This document shows, piece after piece, positions 1 through 13,639 of a stretch of 64,000 nucleotides of DNA (position 1 is the first letter of the stretch; every line of letters begins with the position of its first letter). A program made the translations under genes and the position numbers. The stretch covers positions 2,855,685 through 2,919,684 of the forward strand of contig CAADRB010000004.1 of the NCBI GenBank assembly GCA_900708905.1, written 5' to 3'. Source of the stretch: Hymenolepis diminuta. Lineage: Eukaryota > Platyhelminthes > Cestoda > Cyclophyllidea > Hymenolepididae. The notes beneath the pieces are model-generated. The model searched no databases and was not told where the DNA came from. It worked only from the letters and a program-made list of their open reading frames with translations.

Positions 1-1134
1 ACAAAATAAACTTCTCTACAGCCCTCTCTATTATATTCTCATCTTAGAAACAAAGAAATCTTACAATCTGATTGTTCTCTTCTTCCTATTTATCTATGTA
101 GAGTAAAAAATGTTGTATTCCTTAAAATAACGAGAAAAATTAACCGATATTCTTGTACTCTTTAAGTCATTGCTTATACTCCTCTGTTCCCGCGTTATTT
201 CAACAGAAAACAGCGTTTTTTACAACTGCCTTGAAATGACGCACTTTTGAAATCATTTTTATCATTTTGCATCTTGAAGTCATATTGTCTTATCTCTCCC
301 TCTCTCTCTCCATGCAAGGAGTCGGACACGGAGAGAGCTTTACAAAAAATTGAAATTAAGCTTAGTCATTGCTACTACTACTATACTGGTCATATATATA
401 CACAAGCGCGAGACACACTAAGACATATCATTAAGAGATGTGACTCATCTTTCTCTCTCTTCCTCTCTACCTCTGGTATGTATTTAAAATGGACTGCCAC
501 TTGAAAGCTCACAAATGTTAACATGTCTAACATTAACATACATAATTTCTGTATGTTCATTCATAATGTAAACTCTTAGATTAGGCAGGACCCCCATATA
601 CTGCAAAAATATCCCCCCTCCCCCTACTATTCACCACTCGCTTCTCCTACTTCTACTACAATTTGAATTACCCGTAAAAGAGCCCCCCAACCCCCCTCCC
701 CCCGACCCATCACCTCATACTGGCAGTAGATGGAAGAAATCTAGTTTCAAGCTAATTTAACAGAAAACGAGAGTTGGAAATCAGTTATCATAGTTTAGAA
801 CCCTGTCACCTTATAACGATGTTGTGAAAAGGTTGCCGATAGCCAGGAGACTGTGCTGAACAAAAATTTGCAGAGATTTTAACTTTGAATTTAACAGTCT
901 TGTGATCATAACGATATCTAAGGATGAAAATGATCAAGACATTTGCATTATAATGAAAGAGATTAAGTTATCTTTGGGCAGTAGCATAACAGAAAACATA
1001 TTGATTGCATTCAGGAAAATTTTTTCTTCATCAGATATAATAAAGGCATTTTGAAACAACTCTAGTTTTTTGTTCAATGATGAATAATAATTTCAATAAC
1101 TGATTTATGCTATCTCAATCCTGCATTGTTAAGA

Positions 1135-1480
1135 TCATGTATGCTGTATAACATCATATAAGACCGTTCTAGTTCCTCAATCTATCGGAGAAAAAACCAA
1201 TTAAAGTGGCAAGACTGACCCTTCTTGATGAAAAAACAGCCGATAGGCACTGAACATCGTAGACGAGCGTTTTCTGCAATCCAGGGGACAAACCATGAAA
1301 TTTAAAGTTTAGAATGTAAACTACCTCTTTAACAAAGAATGTCGAACCCGATTCCAAAAATCAACTGAAGTGAGAATCTTCGATACCGTGACTTTGCTCA
1401 CAGCAGCCTTCTGACCATCTCTTTTTTATTTATCAGGCTTTCTGTCGGCTAAAGTTGTAATTTTTATATTATTGTGGAAA
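1135..1480 (-). repeat. Family A repeat
   Basis: GTGGCAAGACTGACC, GCACTGAACATCGTAGAC, CAATCCAGGGGACAAACC and GACTTTGCTCACAGCA match the reference copy. The end is decayed. Confidence 0.7.
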
Positions 1481-3964
1481 ATAGTAATAAAGAAAGATTA
1501 TTCAACTTTAATCCAAAGGACTCACCGATATCTTGTCTTTACTTTCAACACCATTCCGGTCCACTACTGACTATCATTTGCAGTACTTATTGATTTTTTT
1601 CATCTTTCGGATTTGGTGTAGGCAAGAATATAATTCATTCTATTTTAAATCACTTTTTGGCTTTAACGGCCTGGATAGGTGGATAATTGTAGCTTACATG
1701 ACTTTAACATTACGGGACCTCACTAGAGTTCACTTAAGATGAACTTTATTAACAAAAATAATAATAATTAATAAATCACTGTCCCAAAAGTTTTGATGAA
1801 GGTTAAAACAGAAATCTAATTAAAGGTCACATTCAACTCCATTTTTATCTTATATAATATTCTTACACTTATCCAGAAAATGAATAGGCGCATAATTGGT
1901 GAACCAAATTGGGTTTTGCACTCAGGATTACTCAATATGATCACGTGATGTATCGACAAAATCAATAAATGTTTTCTCCTCGTATTCTGGTCCTACTGAC
2001 CTAGCATTTGGCACTGGAGTAGATTTTTGAGTAGAGAGATATTCACTGCTCTAAATTAATCAATGCATTCATTTTGTTCATATTTGTTTAAATTATACAC
2101 CGTTATAGTTTCACCTATTCAGACAAACTTAATGACCTGAAGAAAGTTGATTGGTTATTAGTTTAAATAGTGCGGTTTATAATACTGACATAGTATAGAA
2201 TGTCAAAATTATAAAAACATATTAGTATATTATAAATTGTGGCGAAAATGGTAAAAACAAAATCGTATCAGTCGGTAAGTAATCGATAGTGGCTCGGTTA
2301 CACTTTTAGCTAACAATAATGAATTATGAGTTTACGTTATAAATTGATATTTTGATTTATGGAATAATGAAGGGAAATAATTGTAAGTTTACCATAATAT
2401 CATCACATTTGAAGATGTTTAATACTTTAATAAGATATTATTAACAATTTCCAAGGGAAGGCGACACTTTCGATTATTAATCTAGGGTAGCAACGGAACA
2501 AACAGGAGTCCCTCATATGATAAATCCAAATTCCTTCCCTTTTCTTTTAACGAATGTTTACCTGTATGAGGAGTTACTTCACCCATAAGTATAGAATCTT
2601 GGCAGACGAGCCGTCATATACCAAGGAACATTAGAAAGAAGGCTAAAAAGGGAAATAACTGGGGTAAATCGACTAAGACTCCAAGGAAATTTGTGGTTTG
2701 ACTGAGCTGTCATCTCAAAGACAGTCAGCAGTATCGAAATTTATTCTATATAAGCGTAAATTTCCTCCCCAAAGGAATTCGAACGTAAATGATGAAGTGC
2801 GAAACTGCCAGCTGCATACTCTTGCTTTATTGATCATTGTTATTTAGGCGTCAAGATCAAGAAAGACTTCCAGAGCTCTATTTTTTATGGTTTAATTTAT
2901 AAAAGACAAGAGTGATTGAAATGACACATTAACGTTGATGCAGATTCAATGTGAATCTCATCAAAAGATCTTCAGAACTGAAAAGTGGCGAAATCACGAA
3001 TGTCAAATAATGTGTTCCATTTGTTTAATAAACGGACATATGTAGTAAATAATAGCGAAGTCAGAGTTCATGGGTTCCATGAACATCGGTGCTCCCCTAT
3101 TGAGGAGAATAGTTCACGGTGCTGGTTAAGTCGGACATATAAACAAAGAGACAAAATCTTAGTTTCCCACCAGGTAGGCTCTATGATGCTGTCCCTCAAC
3201 CCAAGAGAAGTATCGGAAATATTTTCTCCAAATGTGCCTATAAGATAATAGCAACTCATTCAATTAGATTTTTCATGTTGTGTGAACTGAGAATTCTTGA
3301 ATGAAGACAGAACTCATCTGTGAAATATACTAGATCAATTTATCGTCAAAAAGGAAATATTTTTTTCCAAGTTAAGTTTAATTAACAAATAAGCGGTCAA
3401 TATTTAAATAATAACGTCATTTAGATTATTTTGGCAAATACTGTTTATCATTTAAAGTCGATTTAGTGGTTTAGGTGAAGTAATACTCTATCTATTTGCA
3501 CCATGTTGCCGGGATTGTAGTAAATAAATTTCAATCCTCTTGTCATCAACCAGTCATGACCGCCCATCAGTAAAGCCTTTCATCTTTTCATGTTTGCTAA
3601 AAGTATGTTATTATTATTAAAGCAAAATGTCCATAACAAGCATTTGTAAACTATTGGAAATTATTTTTAGTAGATCAGAGGTCATGGAGAAGTAGTAAAA
3701 TGTATATTATCCTCCTGAAGTTATAAAATTTGCCATAGGTAATATGAAAACAGGAATTATTAACTAAACTGATAAAATACATTTAGGAAATATATCGGGA
3801 AAAAGTATTTAAGGTGAGGGAAGGTCATTCATCAGATAACTAAAGTTATCTGTATAAAGTCGATGAATTTCGTAATTAGGCATTTTACACGTTTGTTCTA
3901 ACAAGAGTAGTAATAATGAAAGTCAATTATTTGGGAAGGTTTTTTGGAAACAAATAAGCTTTAT

Positions 3965-4440
3965 TATCATTACCCACAGTAATACAAAAAAAGTTGTTAT
4001 TTTTAATCGCGAGAAGCAAATGAAGTTGGTTAATTGAAAGTCCCATAAATGGTAGAGTGAAGGGGACCTGAAAGATGTTGAGAGCAACGGCAAGGGATCA
4101 GTGAGTCCCAGTTCATTCACTTTGGCATTCGAGTTGTGCAGTATTTATTAAATGGGTATTTCACGTCCCCGAATTCAAATTTGAGGATTCGTTCCCTGTT
4201 TATCAATCACAAGCAAACGTTTATTGGAATGTTAGAGCTTATTAACCGGTTTTATAATCAAGAAGCGTCAGTCTTGCAGTTTAAATTCTTTTAGTTACCT
4301 TCCAATGGTTGAGAAGTTAAAAAAAGCCTTTTATGATATTCAGTAGCTTACAGTTTTAATATAGCTGAGATGAGATGAAAGAAATTCCAAGTCAGCTAAG
4401 CTCAGAAGGCTGTGTTCACTTAAGTTAGATTTGATTTTAT
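3965..4440 (+). repeat. Family A repeat, nearly complete
   Basis: Starts CATTACCCACAGTAAT. Then GATGTTGAGAGCAACG, AAATGGGTATTTCACG, GGTTGAGAAG, GATATTCAGTAGCTTACAG and GCTGTGTTCACTTAAGTT. Confidence 0.75.
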
Positions 4441-4714
4441 CCAAAATTATTAACCTCCAATATTAAGAGAGCTTAATTGCCTGATTAGATTTTCTCAAAC
4501 AAATGACAATGAAGTTCAACTCTACTCATGGCCATTTTGAATGTATCTGAGAACGTGTTTCGTTTATAAAATTAAGATTGAATAGAGGATCTGACATAAG
4601 TAATCCAATTAAATAATAATTAAACTGATCAATTCAATAACCGCTAAACAAGCTTCCATATTCACATACCCTAACTAAGGAAGAGTAATAAGTAATCAAT
4701 TTTACGAAAATTGA

Positions 4715-5150
4715 TCAGAGTTCACCTTGAGTGAACTCTAGTGAGCACCGTCTTTACCTTTCTCATCTACCTACTCATGATTGTAAGAGAGTGAATATTA
4801 TATCAAGTGACAAAACCAACCATTCTATTGATTCAATTGGTCAACAGGGTCTAAATAGCTCAGACATGAACTTATGCAGAAATCTGGGGATAAAGAAAAG
4901 AAAATAGAGCTTTGGTACACTCCGCTATTGCAAACTGTATTATGTCCATAATGCAAAAGTGGACAAATCAATGTTTCTTGAATTCTGATAGATACTGTTG
5001 ACATCATCAATATTCTTATATAGCCAAGTAATATCTTATTAAACTACTTTACCAGTTCTCCTGTTCAGATGCCACCTCCTGAATAACACGCAAAACTTTT
5101 TTGCATGTCCATGGGTTCAAATATAGTAGTCTAACAAAATTTTACTGTCA
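4715..5150 (-). repeat. Family B repeat (related dispersed family)
   Basis: Begins with the palindrome GAGTTCACCTTGAGTGAACTC, then CATCTACCTACTCATGATTG, GAACTTATGCAGAAATCTGG and, at the far end, CATGTCCATGGGTTCAAATA. Other copies show the same order with different decay. Confidence 0.55.
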
Positions 5151-5439
5151 GACTTGCCAGAAACAGCATAAATGATAATCAAGAAAATTAAAACTTATCT
5201 GTCCATAGCTTAAACAATAAGGCAGTGGGGAAGAAAGGGACGAGCTCAAGTCAACGTTGAGTCATCAGTAAATAAGAAAGCAGAGATAATAAAATGTCTA
5301 GTCAAGTTTATGAGGTTATCGAAGGTCAAATCAATTCACAATATACCTGTGCGGATATTTCTCAGTGTGCGGAGCCATTATGTGCTTAAATTAAATGCCT
5401 AAGCTACCTTAATTCCGTTTTCAGATGAGACCACTTGGG

Positions 5440-5775
5440 CTTCTTAAGGTCATGTAAGATTGATCTGTTTTCTCAACCGTGGAGGTTAAAAACAAATCGA
5501 ATTGGCAGGATCGAAGATTATAATTTAGCAATCAGTCAATTAGTATAGGGTGTCATGGACAAGAATACATTTTGCAATCCAGATGACGAATTCAGTTGAA
5601 AATCGAATTTTGGAGCGTGAACTACTCATTAAGTAAATATTGTACAATCATTTGATCCCTTGACTTTACTCTCAACAACTTGCCGATCTCTTTCCCTCTG
5701 AAATATTTCCGATTTACTGTTAACCGATACCAGTTTCCCACAACGTAATAGTGTAAATTTTGTTACTTTGTTGCG
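5440..5775 (-). repeat. Family A repeat
   Basis: GGTCATGTAAGATTGATC, TCATGGACAAGAA, GCAATCCAGATGACGAATTC, ATTGTACAATC and GACTTTACTCTCAACA match the reverse consensus. Confidence 0.68.
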
Positions 5776-6184
5776 GCTTACAATAATTACTAAGATAGCG
5801 CGTACGTTTTCAAATCTCATAACAAATGAAGTAGATAAATGTGAAATAAATCATGATTGAAGGTAAATTCTTTGTGTGCATGCGAATATGTAGCGGCGAT
5901 AATAAAAATTAAGGAGAGAGGTAATTAAGTGACTGAATAAATCAAATTGGTCATAATTAGTTATAATATTTGCATAGTCATAAACTTCAAAAGTAGGATA
6001 GGGAGGGAGAGAAAGAAAGAAAGAGATTCCTTCTGTGAATACCAATAAACTGCGCTGATCTTTACGCTGAGTGAGAGACAATTAGCCTCCTATGCAGTCC
6101 AGTAGAGTTACTTTTTCGCATTCCTGTTTTCTTTTTAGTAAATGATGAGGACAATATCGAGCACACAACTTTCAGTAATTATTA

Positions 6185-6217
6185 CTATAATAATTATTTT
6201 TTAAGCTATTATTATAG
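6185..6217. repeat. Small AT-rich hairpin
   Basis: CTATAATAAT and ATTATTATAG are exact inverted repeats around a 13-base loop. No element around it was recognised. Confidence 0.5.
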
Positions 6218-7184
6218 TTATAGTGGCCGATGTTGCGACTAGCAAAAGCATCTGTTAGATTAGTCTTTTTCGTTGCTATGTTAATTCCTTATTAGCTGAC
6301 GCTAGTAAACTTCTATTACATTATGTCTTTCTCCGTGTTGTAATTTTAGATGAAAACGATTTTTGAAATTAGTAATTTGAATGACCATAAGAAGTGGTCA
6401 GTTATAAGGGGATATCTAATAAGTGAAACGTACTCAGAATAGCAGGAATATGCGAGGGACAATTTCGCGCATTTTAAGAGCGAACTAGTTGACCTGGATT
6501 TCACCCATCGTTGAGTATCGATTTCATCCAATTTCTTCTGCTGTCTTCATTTTTTATATGACCCATACCTCAGCAATTAAGTCGTCTACAGCTTTTTCTC
6601 TCCTTATCAAGCCCATGCTTATTGAGCTTCATTCTACCACTGGACATCATTTTGGGCTTACTGAGATTATATATGTGCATTCTACCACTGACGCTGTCTT
6701 CTTCTTGCCTTATGGAGACGAAGAGTTCATTCATTTTGGGAAGACACTAGCTGCCTTAGTGCCCCTTAAGCTAGATTCTTTCGTATTATTTTAGCATACT
6801 ACTCAATTTAATATGTAATTATTTCAGCCACAAGACTCACAAATTAAGAACAGTAAGCTAGAGGCTATAGGGTCAGATATAATTATTAGTTAACTGCTGA
6901 TCTTATCAGAGGTTCCTCTAAGAAATGTGGACTGTCTGCCATTGTACAAGCGTGTATTCTGTTAAGGTCTTTTATTTTTTCAGGCCATGTTAGCTTGTTC
7001 ACTGTAAGCTTGTATGAATAAACATGTATGTTAGCTTCTTATGTTCAAACTTGTTTCATTTCAGACGAAATTTATTAAAACAGATAATAATCACAGAGAT
7101 TTGTAATGCTTGGCTTAAATGTTAACCATTACTAGGTTATTAAAATCCGCAGTAAGGAAGAAAATTTGACAATTTCTTGCGGTA

Positions 7185-7515
7185 GAGCAACCGAACTAGG
7201 TTAAGAGTAAGTTCGATAATTACAGAGACGATGAGAGTAAAGTTAAGGTATCAAGTGATCTTCCCTCACTTGATTTTTTGGATGGAGGATATACAATAGT
7301 TACTGAATAGGTATTTCACATTTCAAAATTCGAATTTCATGATTTTTCTACTGGATTTCTGAGTGAATTCTGGTTCACGATATTCAATGCTAATTGACGG
7401 GGTTTTTATTACGATGTTCAGTTTAGAATTTTAAATTCATATTTTTTACAAGATTTGAGGAAGGCGAATGACCTTAAATGACATTAAACAGCTTGCACGA
7501 TCTTAACACAGCAGG
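7185..7515 (+). repeat. Family A repeat, diverged
   Basis: GATGAGAGTAAAGTTAAGG, GGTATTTCACATTTC, AAAATTCGAATTTCATGATT, GATATTCAATGCTAATTGAC and AGCTTGCACGATCTTAACA. Confidence 0.65.
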
Positions 7516-8724
7516 CCAATAGATAGTTATTATGCATAAATTTCCAATAATCTATTAAGTAATTTGTAATATTTATTTACAAGTTGATTATTATTACCCT
7601 TGATAAAGTAAATTGGGTTTTAGTAATGGTAAATCATGGGATAATGGGATACAATTTTGTTATACAAATGGAGAATGGGGTGAGAGTCAGGGAATCAAAA
7701 GAAAACTACTTTATCTGACTTCCTGATTCACCAAGTTATCTGCTCCCTCTGTTTTGAATTTTGATCGAGTTTATCTCATCCCATCTTCATCAGGACACTA
7801 TGATCTCATCTGACTTCGCAACCATCTTTTTTCATCTCTACAAAAAACTATTCCAATAAGAGGTCCAAAAAGTTGGACGAAAACGTGATTATCATTAAAA
7901 CGGGATCGAATAAAGCGCTGTATGAGCATCTGTTTGTTCTCTGGGTGACCTGAATAGCGTTATAAATGTTCACCTTATATTTTAAATCCTCAAATAATTA
8001 TAACTAATAAGGCCAGTTAACTGACCTAAAAATAAAGAAGTTAGTCACGTTTTTTAGTGCGACTTAATAAAGAGATATAATTACTGTTCATTCATACTTT
8101 ATTATATAAATATTGTGTATATTATTAGAAATATATGGTTTCTCTGGTTGAAATTGTCCCTTCTTAGAAAACAATCGGTATTACGCAGCGTTTTTCTTCT
8201 GCCTTCTCCACGCTGTTGTCGGGGATTAAGCATGGTTGAAAAGAGAGGTCTGTAGTCGGCAGAATAGATAGGGACTAAAATATTATATTTCTAAATCTTT
8301 GCGCATTATCTACTCAAGTTTTAATTTTAGCCTTATTAAGTCAAAGAAATTGAACATAATTTCGTTTTTAGATCTCTCTTGTCAAAACGGTATCATTTTC
8401 AATATCTAGCAGTGTTCTTTTTCTTACCTTCAAAATCATAAAAGTTGTACAGTTTTCCATTGCGGAGATCATCTGAAAATATTGAGAACGATAAAGTATT
8501 CCCCTAAGGGTTAATAAAAGGGGATACAGTAAAAATTGAAATCAAAGTCTAAAAGAGTTGAAGAAATTTGACCTTTGGACTCAGGTTGTACAGTTATTAT
8601 TTTTCATTATAGTCTACGGCTTCATATTCAAATATTTCAACTTTCAAATTTCAGGATCTAGCCCTTGATTCTAGAATGAAAACATATTTAGTCATGTCCA
8701 AAACATATGAAGCAGTATTGATTT

Positions 8725-9000
8725 TTGGATTCGAGCTGTTTAGGTTCAGTTGTCCAAAGTTCAAATGTCACGATTCGCTCCCTAGATTGTGGCAAATGCT
8801 CTTCTCCGATATCTAGTGCTTACTGACAGGTATTATTCAATAGAGAAGGGTCGATCTTGCCGTCTCATTTTTACTTAATTCCAATGATTGAACAGGCAAG
8901 TGATCTAATTCTATATTCAGCAGTTTACAGCTTTAGCATAGCAAGGATGAGATAGAGACAAATTTTAAGTTAACGGAGAACCTTAAGACGCAGTCACTTA
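8725..9000 (+). repeat. Family A repeat, 5'-truncated
   Basis: CAAATGTCACGATTCGCTCC, GATATCTAGTGCTTACTGAC, CCAATGATTGAACAGGCAAG and TATTCAGCAGTTTACAG, then AGCATAGCAAGGATGAGATA. Confidence 0.68.
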
Positions 9001-9587
9001 TTTGATCTCCAAATTCATCAGGTTGTCTGATTTCTCCATTTTGAATTTTGATCGATTTTAATCATTGCTATTTGGTTCAATGCTGCCCTTTTTGGTCCAT
9101 TAGCTTTATTAAAGCGATACTGCCTAGCTTTTGATTTGGCATGCCGGAAATGGCCGAAAAGGAGTATATTTGAGCATCTGAATTTTAAGAGAGATTTGGA
9201 AGAACGGAACTGGGAGCATGTGAGCGAGCCAACAATCTGTACTTTCTGTTTGATAGTTACATAAAATGATCCTATTGTGCGCGTATGTGTGTGATTGTAC
9301 GAACTGTAGCTAGAGCGAGAGAGAGGGAGAGAAATTGGACCTCTTTATTATTAATGTATACCGTTGAAATTCATAAAAGAACAATTTCATCGCATATTAT
9401 GATATTCTGTACTGTGGTGTGTTATTGCACTTTATGAATTTATAAACGAGTCTTATTTATTGTTTTGGAGATACAGGCCAAGATTTTACTCTTCGAAAGA
9501 ACTTCCGCCATTAGAAAAATAATTCGTCTTTGCTAGGTTAAATTCTAATGAAGTATTATAAAACAACTAAAATATCCGAACTCACTA

Positions 9588-9785
9588 GGGAGTGGTGACA
9601 GCGATTAACGCATTCATCTACAAAGTCAGAGACCATGGATTCGATGCCCATTGATGCGTAACAAGTGAGCAGAAGGGCCGAAAGTAATGGTTAATTTTGA
9701 CAAATAAAGGAATTAAAGAATTTGGGTTTCTCGCCAAGGATTCTCCACAATACTCCCCTCTTTGTTGAAGCTAAGATTACTAGTT
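9588..9785 (+). mobile_element. tRNA-derived SINE, degenerate copy
   Basis: Shares the order AGTGGTGACAGCG, GATTCGATGCCC (B-box remnant), AAGTGAGCAGAA, GGTTAATTTT and GGTTTCTCGCC with the copy at 13.7 kb. The overlapping 111-codon minus ORF has no coding support. Confidence 0.68.
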
Positions 9786-11334
9786 GATGAAAAGTCTTTC
9801 TCAAACAACAGACAACCAGTTTCCAAGTTAGCCAGCCAAGGGCTGAGAATATACCAAAGTATACCTTGCAACAGCAATGGAAACACGAGTGATTGAGAAA
9901 GACGGGAAAATGAAGAGAGATAGAAGAATAATATGAGAAACGAGGGAGAGCTTGGAAGTCGAGCGTTTGCGCCGCAAATCTTGCAACCGTCGAGTCGTAA
10001 GGTTTAATAGATGAATTCTGAATCATCGTGAAAGAGGTGAGTACAAATTGTTAATCAATTTTCTTTCACTGTAGGAATAAATTTATTCAAAATTTTAGAA
10101 AATTATGCAATTTTTGAGTATTTTTAAATAGGATTTATTACTCAGTACAGGTAGAGCCAATGCAAAGGAATCTCTATTTCTCTTCTAATTTAATTTGCCA
10201 TTTAAAAACGGATAAATGTAAAGTTTCATTAAGAATAAAAGCTTCTGTCTCAAACTTTAAAGAAAGATATTATGGAAACTATTCCACTACCAATTTTAAT
10301 CAGTGTGGTTGGTTATGTCGTCAACGAAATGTGCTTTGATGTTCGACTGTGTGCTGACATTTATGATGGCCACCAACAAACATTGCATATTGAAATTTTA
10401 ATCATGCACACAGATTGTCTACCTTGATAGAACTGACTGACATGGTGGGAACGTTGTTCGTAGTTATGATCTGTTTAGAACGAAAGGATATAAACGAAAA
10501 AAATAACCTGCCAAATCAAAGTGGATTTATTGACTTCTTAGTTTGGAGACATGAGGAAAGTCTTTTTGGTTGAGAGATTCACTTCTTTGGCAAATAAAGT
10601 CACTTCAGCCTCGTTTCCGAATATCTCAATTTTTCTGGTTTCTCAAATAATGCTATAACTAAATTGCTACACTTAAATAATGAGAGATCGAAATTGGCCC
10701 ATGAAACTTTGTGATTATATTTGCTTTCTTCATGGTTATTCTCAGTAGCATTTCCCACTTATAATCCTCCTTCTTCTAATTCATTAGTGTTCTCGCTCCT
10801 TAGTAAATACTTCGAAAATTAATATGGTCTTCTAAGCGTTGTAAGGAGAAATTGCATTTCTGGCCGGGAACGTAAAACATTAGAATTTTAAAACGCGTGG
10901 GTAAAAGCAGTAAACTGAATGAATATAGATTTCAAAAGGACTTTTGATTCCCTTCACTCCTACTGGAACATTTTCACTGCCGCCTACGTTAAGATACCCA
11001 TTAAAATTAAATTAGATAATAGGAAATAATTAAAATATGTTTTAAATTTTCGATCACTATAAGTGAATTGATAGTTTTCAGGTTTATACATTTTAAGTTA
11101 TTGATAGACTACGTCTGCGATGACAAAGTTTAGGGCATTGTTAAGTATGGAATCTATTACCAATATACATCGGTACTCAATCGGTTCTTAGATTAATAAA
11201 ATACACATAAGTATAACATAACCACTTGAGTTTTACTAATCGATAACCACTCTAAAGTAAGAATATTGTCTCACAAGGTCAAATGAAAATATATTATTTT
11301 TATATTAGATATTCATGTATTTATCAACCATGGC

Positions 11335-11765
11335 AAACCAAAGAATTAGAATTTTTAATTGTGGGAGGCAAATGAAATCGATTAACAGAAAGTTCAGTAT
11401 ATGATAAAGGAGAAGTGAATGAAAGGATGATGAGAGCGACGTCAAGGTATTAAATAACCTTACTTCATTTATATTTTGGATTCAGGTTGCATGATATTTA
11501 AGAAATGAGAAGCACACTCTCCAATATCCTAATTTTATGAATCGTCGTCCGTATTTCAGGAGACGCTCGTTTACGATGCTCAGAGCTTAATCTAGAAGAG
11601 TCGAGTTTACTACTCCGATTATTCTTTTCTTTCAGCGGTTTATAAGTCAAAGTGACCTTAACATAGCATTTAGCACCTTACAGATTTAGCATAGCAGATT
11701 TGAGATGGTTAGAGGTGTTAGATTAGCAGAGCTCCCAAAGCTATGTTCACTTAAGTTGAATTTAA
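11335..11765 (+). repeat. Family A repeat
   Basis: AATTGTGGGAGGCAAATGAA, ATCGATTAACAGAAAG, GATGAGAGCGACGTCAAGG, GATTCAGGTTGCATGATATT and GCTATGTTCACTTAAGTTGA follow the consensus through to its palindromic end. Confidence 0.73.
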
Positions 11766-12204
11766 ATTAAATAATAAAATTTACACACGCATCAAAATCA
11801 AGAATCCCAGTTTATACCGCCTTGAGTCTTACCACCACCCAAACTTTAAGCATTTGCGATTTACGAAGTACATTTTCTCCTGATAATGAATAAATTTGAA
11901 ATGGTTTGTTAAATGAAATAATGTAATTAAAAGTGTTGCTAACAGTCGTTTATGAAAAAAAATCTCAAACCGGAATTAAATTTTCAAGTATTCAGAAGAT
12001 GTCAAGAACAAAAATAAGGCGGTAATCCCAGCGTCAACAAAGCAATCGCCATATCATTCTCCTTTTCATTAAATTAATACAACTTTAAAAATTTTTCATT
12101 TCCGCTACACAAATCATATTATAAAACGACCAATAGCTCATCGATTTTCCGATCAATTGAATCAAATAAAATATGACAAGCATAAAATAATAATATTAAT
12201 TGAA

Positions 12205-12565
12205 TTTACTCCACGAAAAATCTAGTGAGTTGTTTAAAATTGACTTTTTCAGTAACGTCTCCATCATCTGCCCACTCATGGACAATAGAAGATTCAAATG
12301 AATCAGTAAGATATAACTAACTATTTTGTTAAATTAACCGGTTATCAAGCTCTTAAAATTATTTGTGTTAACTTAGACAGAACCCAAGGATCAAATCGTG
12401 AGAATTGAGGATGTTATACACCTCATGAAAAGTGGACACATTTCAAATAAAGTTCTCGACGTCCTCCAGTTCATTCCCTGCTGAATCATTTTTGCTATAT
12501 TGTGAGTTCAGATGTCATCTCCTCACTAAAATTTGAAAAATTTTTCGCAATACCATGGGAAAAGT
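12205..12565 (-). repeat. Family B repeat
   Basis: CATCTGCCCACTCATGGACA, AAAAGTGGACACATTTCAAA and GTGAGTTCAGATGTCATCTC parallel the 4.7 and 48.3 kb copies. Confidence 0.5.
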
Positions 12566-12649
12566 TATCACATTTTATTAAAAAATAATAATTTTAGTTA
12601 TGTTGAGGTCTTACAAGCTGCTAAATACTATGTGAAATCATTTATTGGA

Positions 12650-12915
12650 AGTAAACATTAATTGAGGTTGCAGAACCGACTCTTCTTGAGTTAGAAAACC
12701 GGTCAATAGGAACTGAACACAATAGACAATTCAGGGGACGAAACATGAAATTTGAATTTTAGAATGCGAAGTTTCTATTTAATGCATACTTTACAGCCCG
12801 ATTCAAAAAATCAAATGAAGCAAGACTCTTTGATATCTTGATGTTGCTCTCTGTATTTTACTAATCTTCTCCCTCTTATTATTTGTTAGACTTTCTATCA
12901 ATCGAATTCAGTCGT
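12650..12915 (-). repeat. Family A repeat
   Basis: GAACTGAACACAATAGACAA, GGGGACGAAACATGAAATT, CAAATGAAGCAAGACTC and GATATCTTGATGTTGCTCTC. Confidence 0.68.
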
Positions 12916-13639
12916 TTCCTTAAATAATAAGTATATATATTATATTACGGTAGATAATAATATTAATATATTATATTTTTAGTACTGTTATTCAAAATTA
13001 CACCATTATACATGTTTGAATAAAGTTATAATTGCAGTTCTTGCTAGGCATGATTTATTAGCTGCATTTTATTTGCACATACAAGTTTCAAACATGTTAA
13101 AACAGAAAATAAACTGGAGTACTTTAGAACACACAATCACACTGGAGTAATCTGTAAATTTGCATTGTGTACATATAAATGTTCGTTTACCTGTATTGCA
13201 ATATATGCATATGCGTGTATAATAGTTTGCTGTCTTCAAATTCCGCAGATTGCAGAAGTAAGAGCTAGAGAACACTACAAAGATAGGAAGCAATACTTAT
13301 GCTTTGTTATCATCAAGGTCACGATTCTAAGATTTCTTCTAACACAATGTTATAAAGCCTACAGGATTGGTTAGGACACCATACATCAAAATGACATACG
13401 TGATGTTGACAATAAATGTACTGAAATCACTTAAAGGACCGCTTGAAAAGCCAATAAAATATGAGCTGAGAGGTAGGAAAAAATTTTGAAGTTCATGAAC
13501 TACATCTCCCTACTCTTTCCTCAAATTATATTCTCACAAATATGTCCATTCTTCCGCTTGCCCGAGTAGTATTATGTAAGCTACCTTTTTAATAAAAATT
13601 TCTAAGCCCATTTAGGAAATGCGTTTCCAATGCTCATCT

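Noticed and set aside
6489..6794. 101-codon plus ORF with an internal repeated CATTCTACCACTG
   Set aside because: No recognisable domain, no splice context, and a length expected by chance. A decayed transposon fragment is possible but unsupported.
9691..10026. 111-codon minus ORF
   Set aside because: Overlaps the tail of a SINE copy, has no domain or splice context, and has a chance-compatible length.
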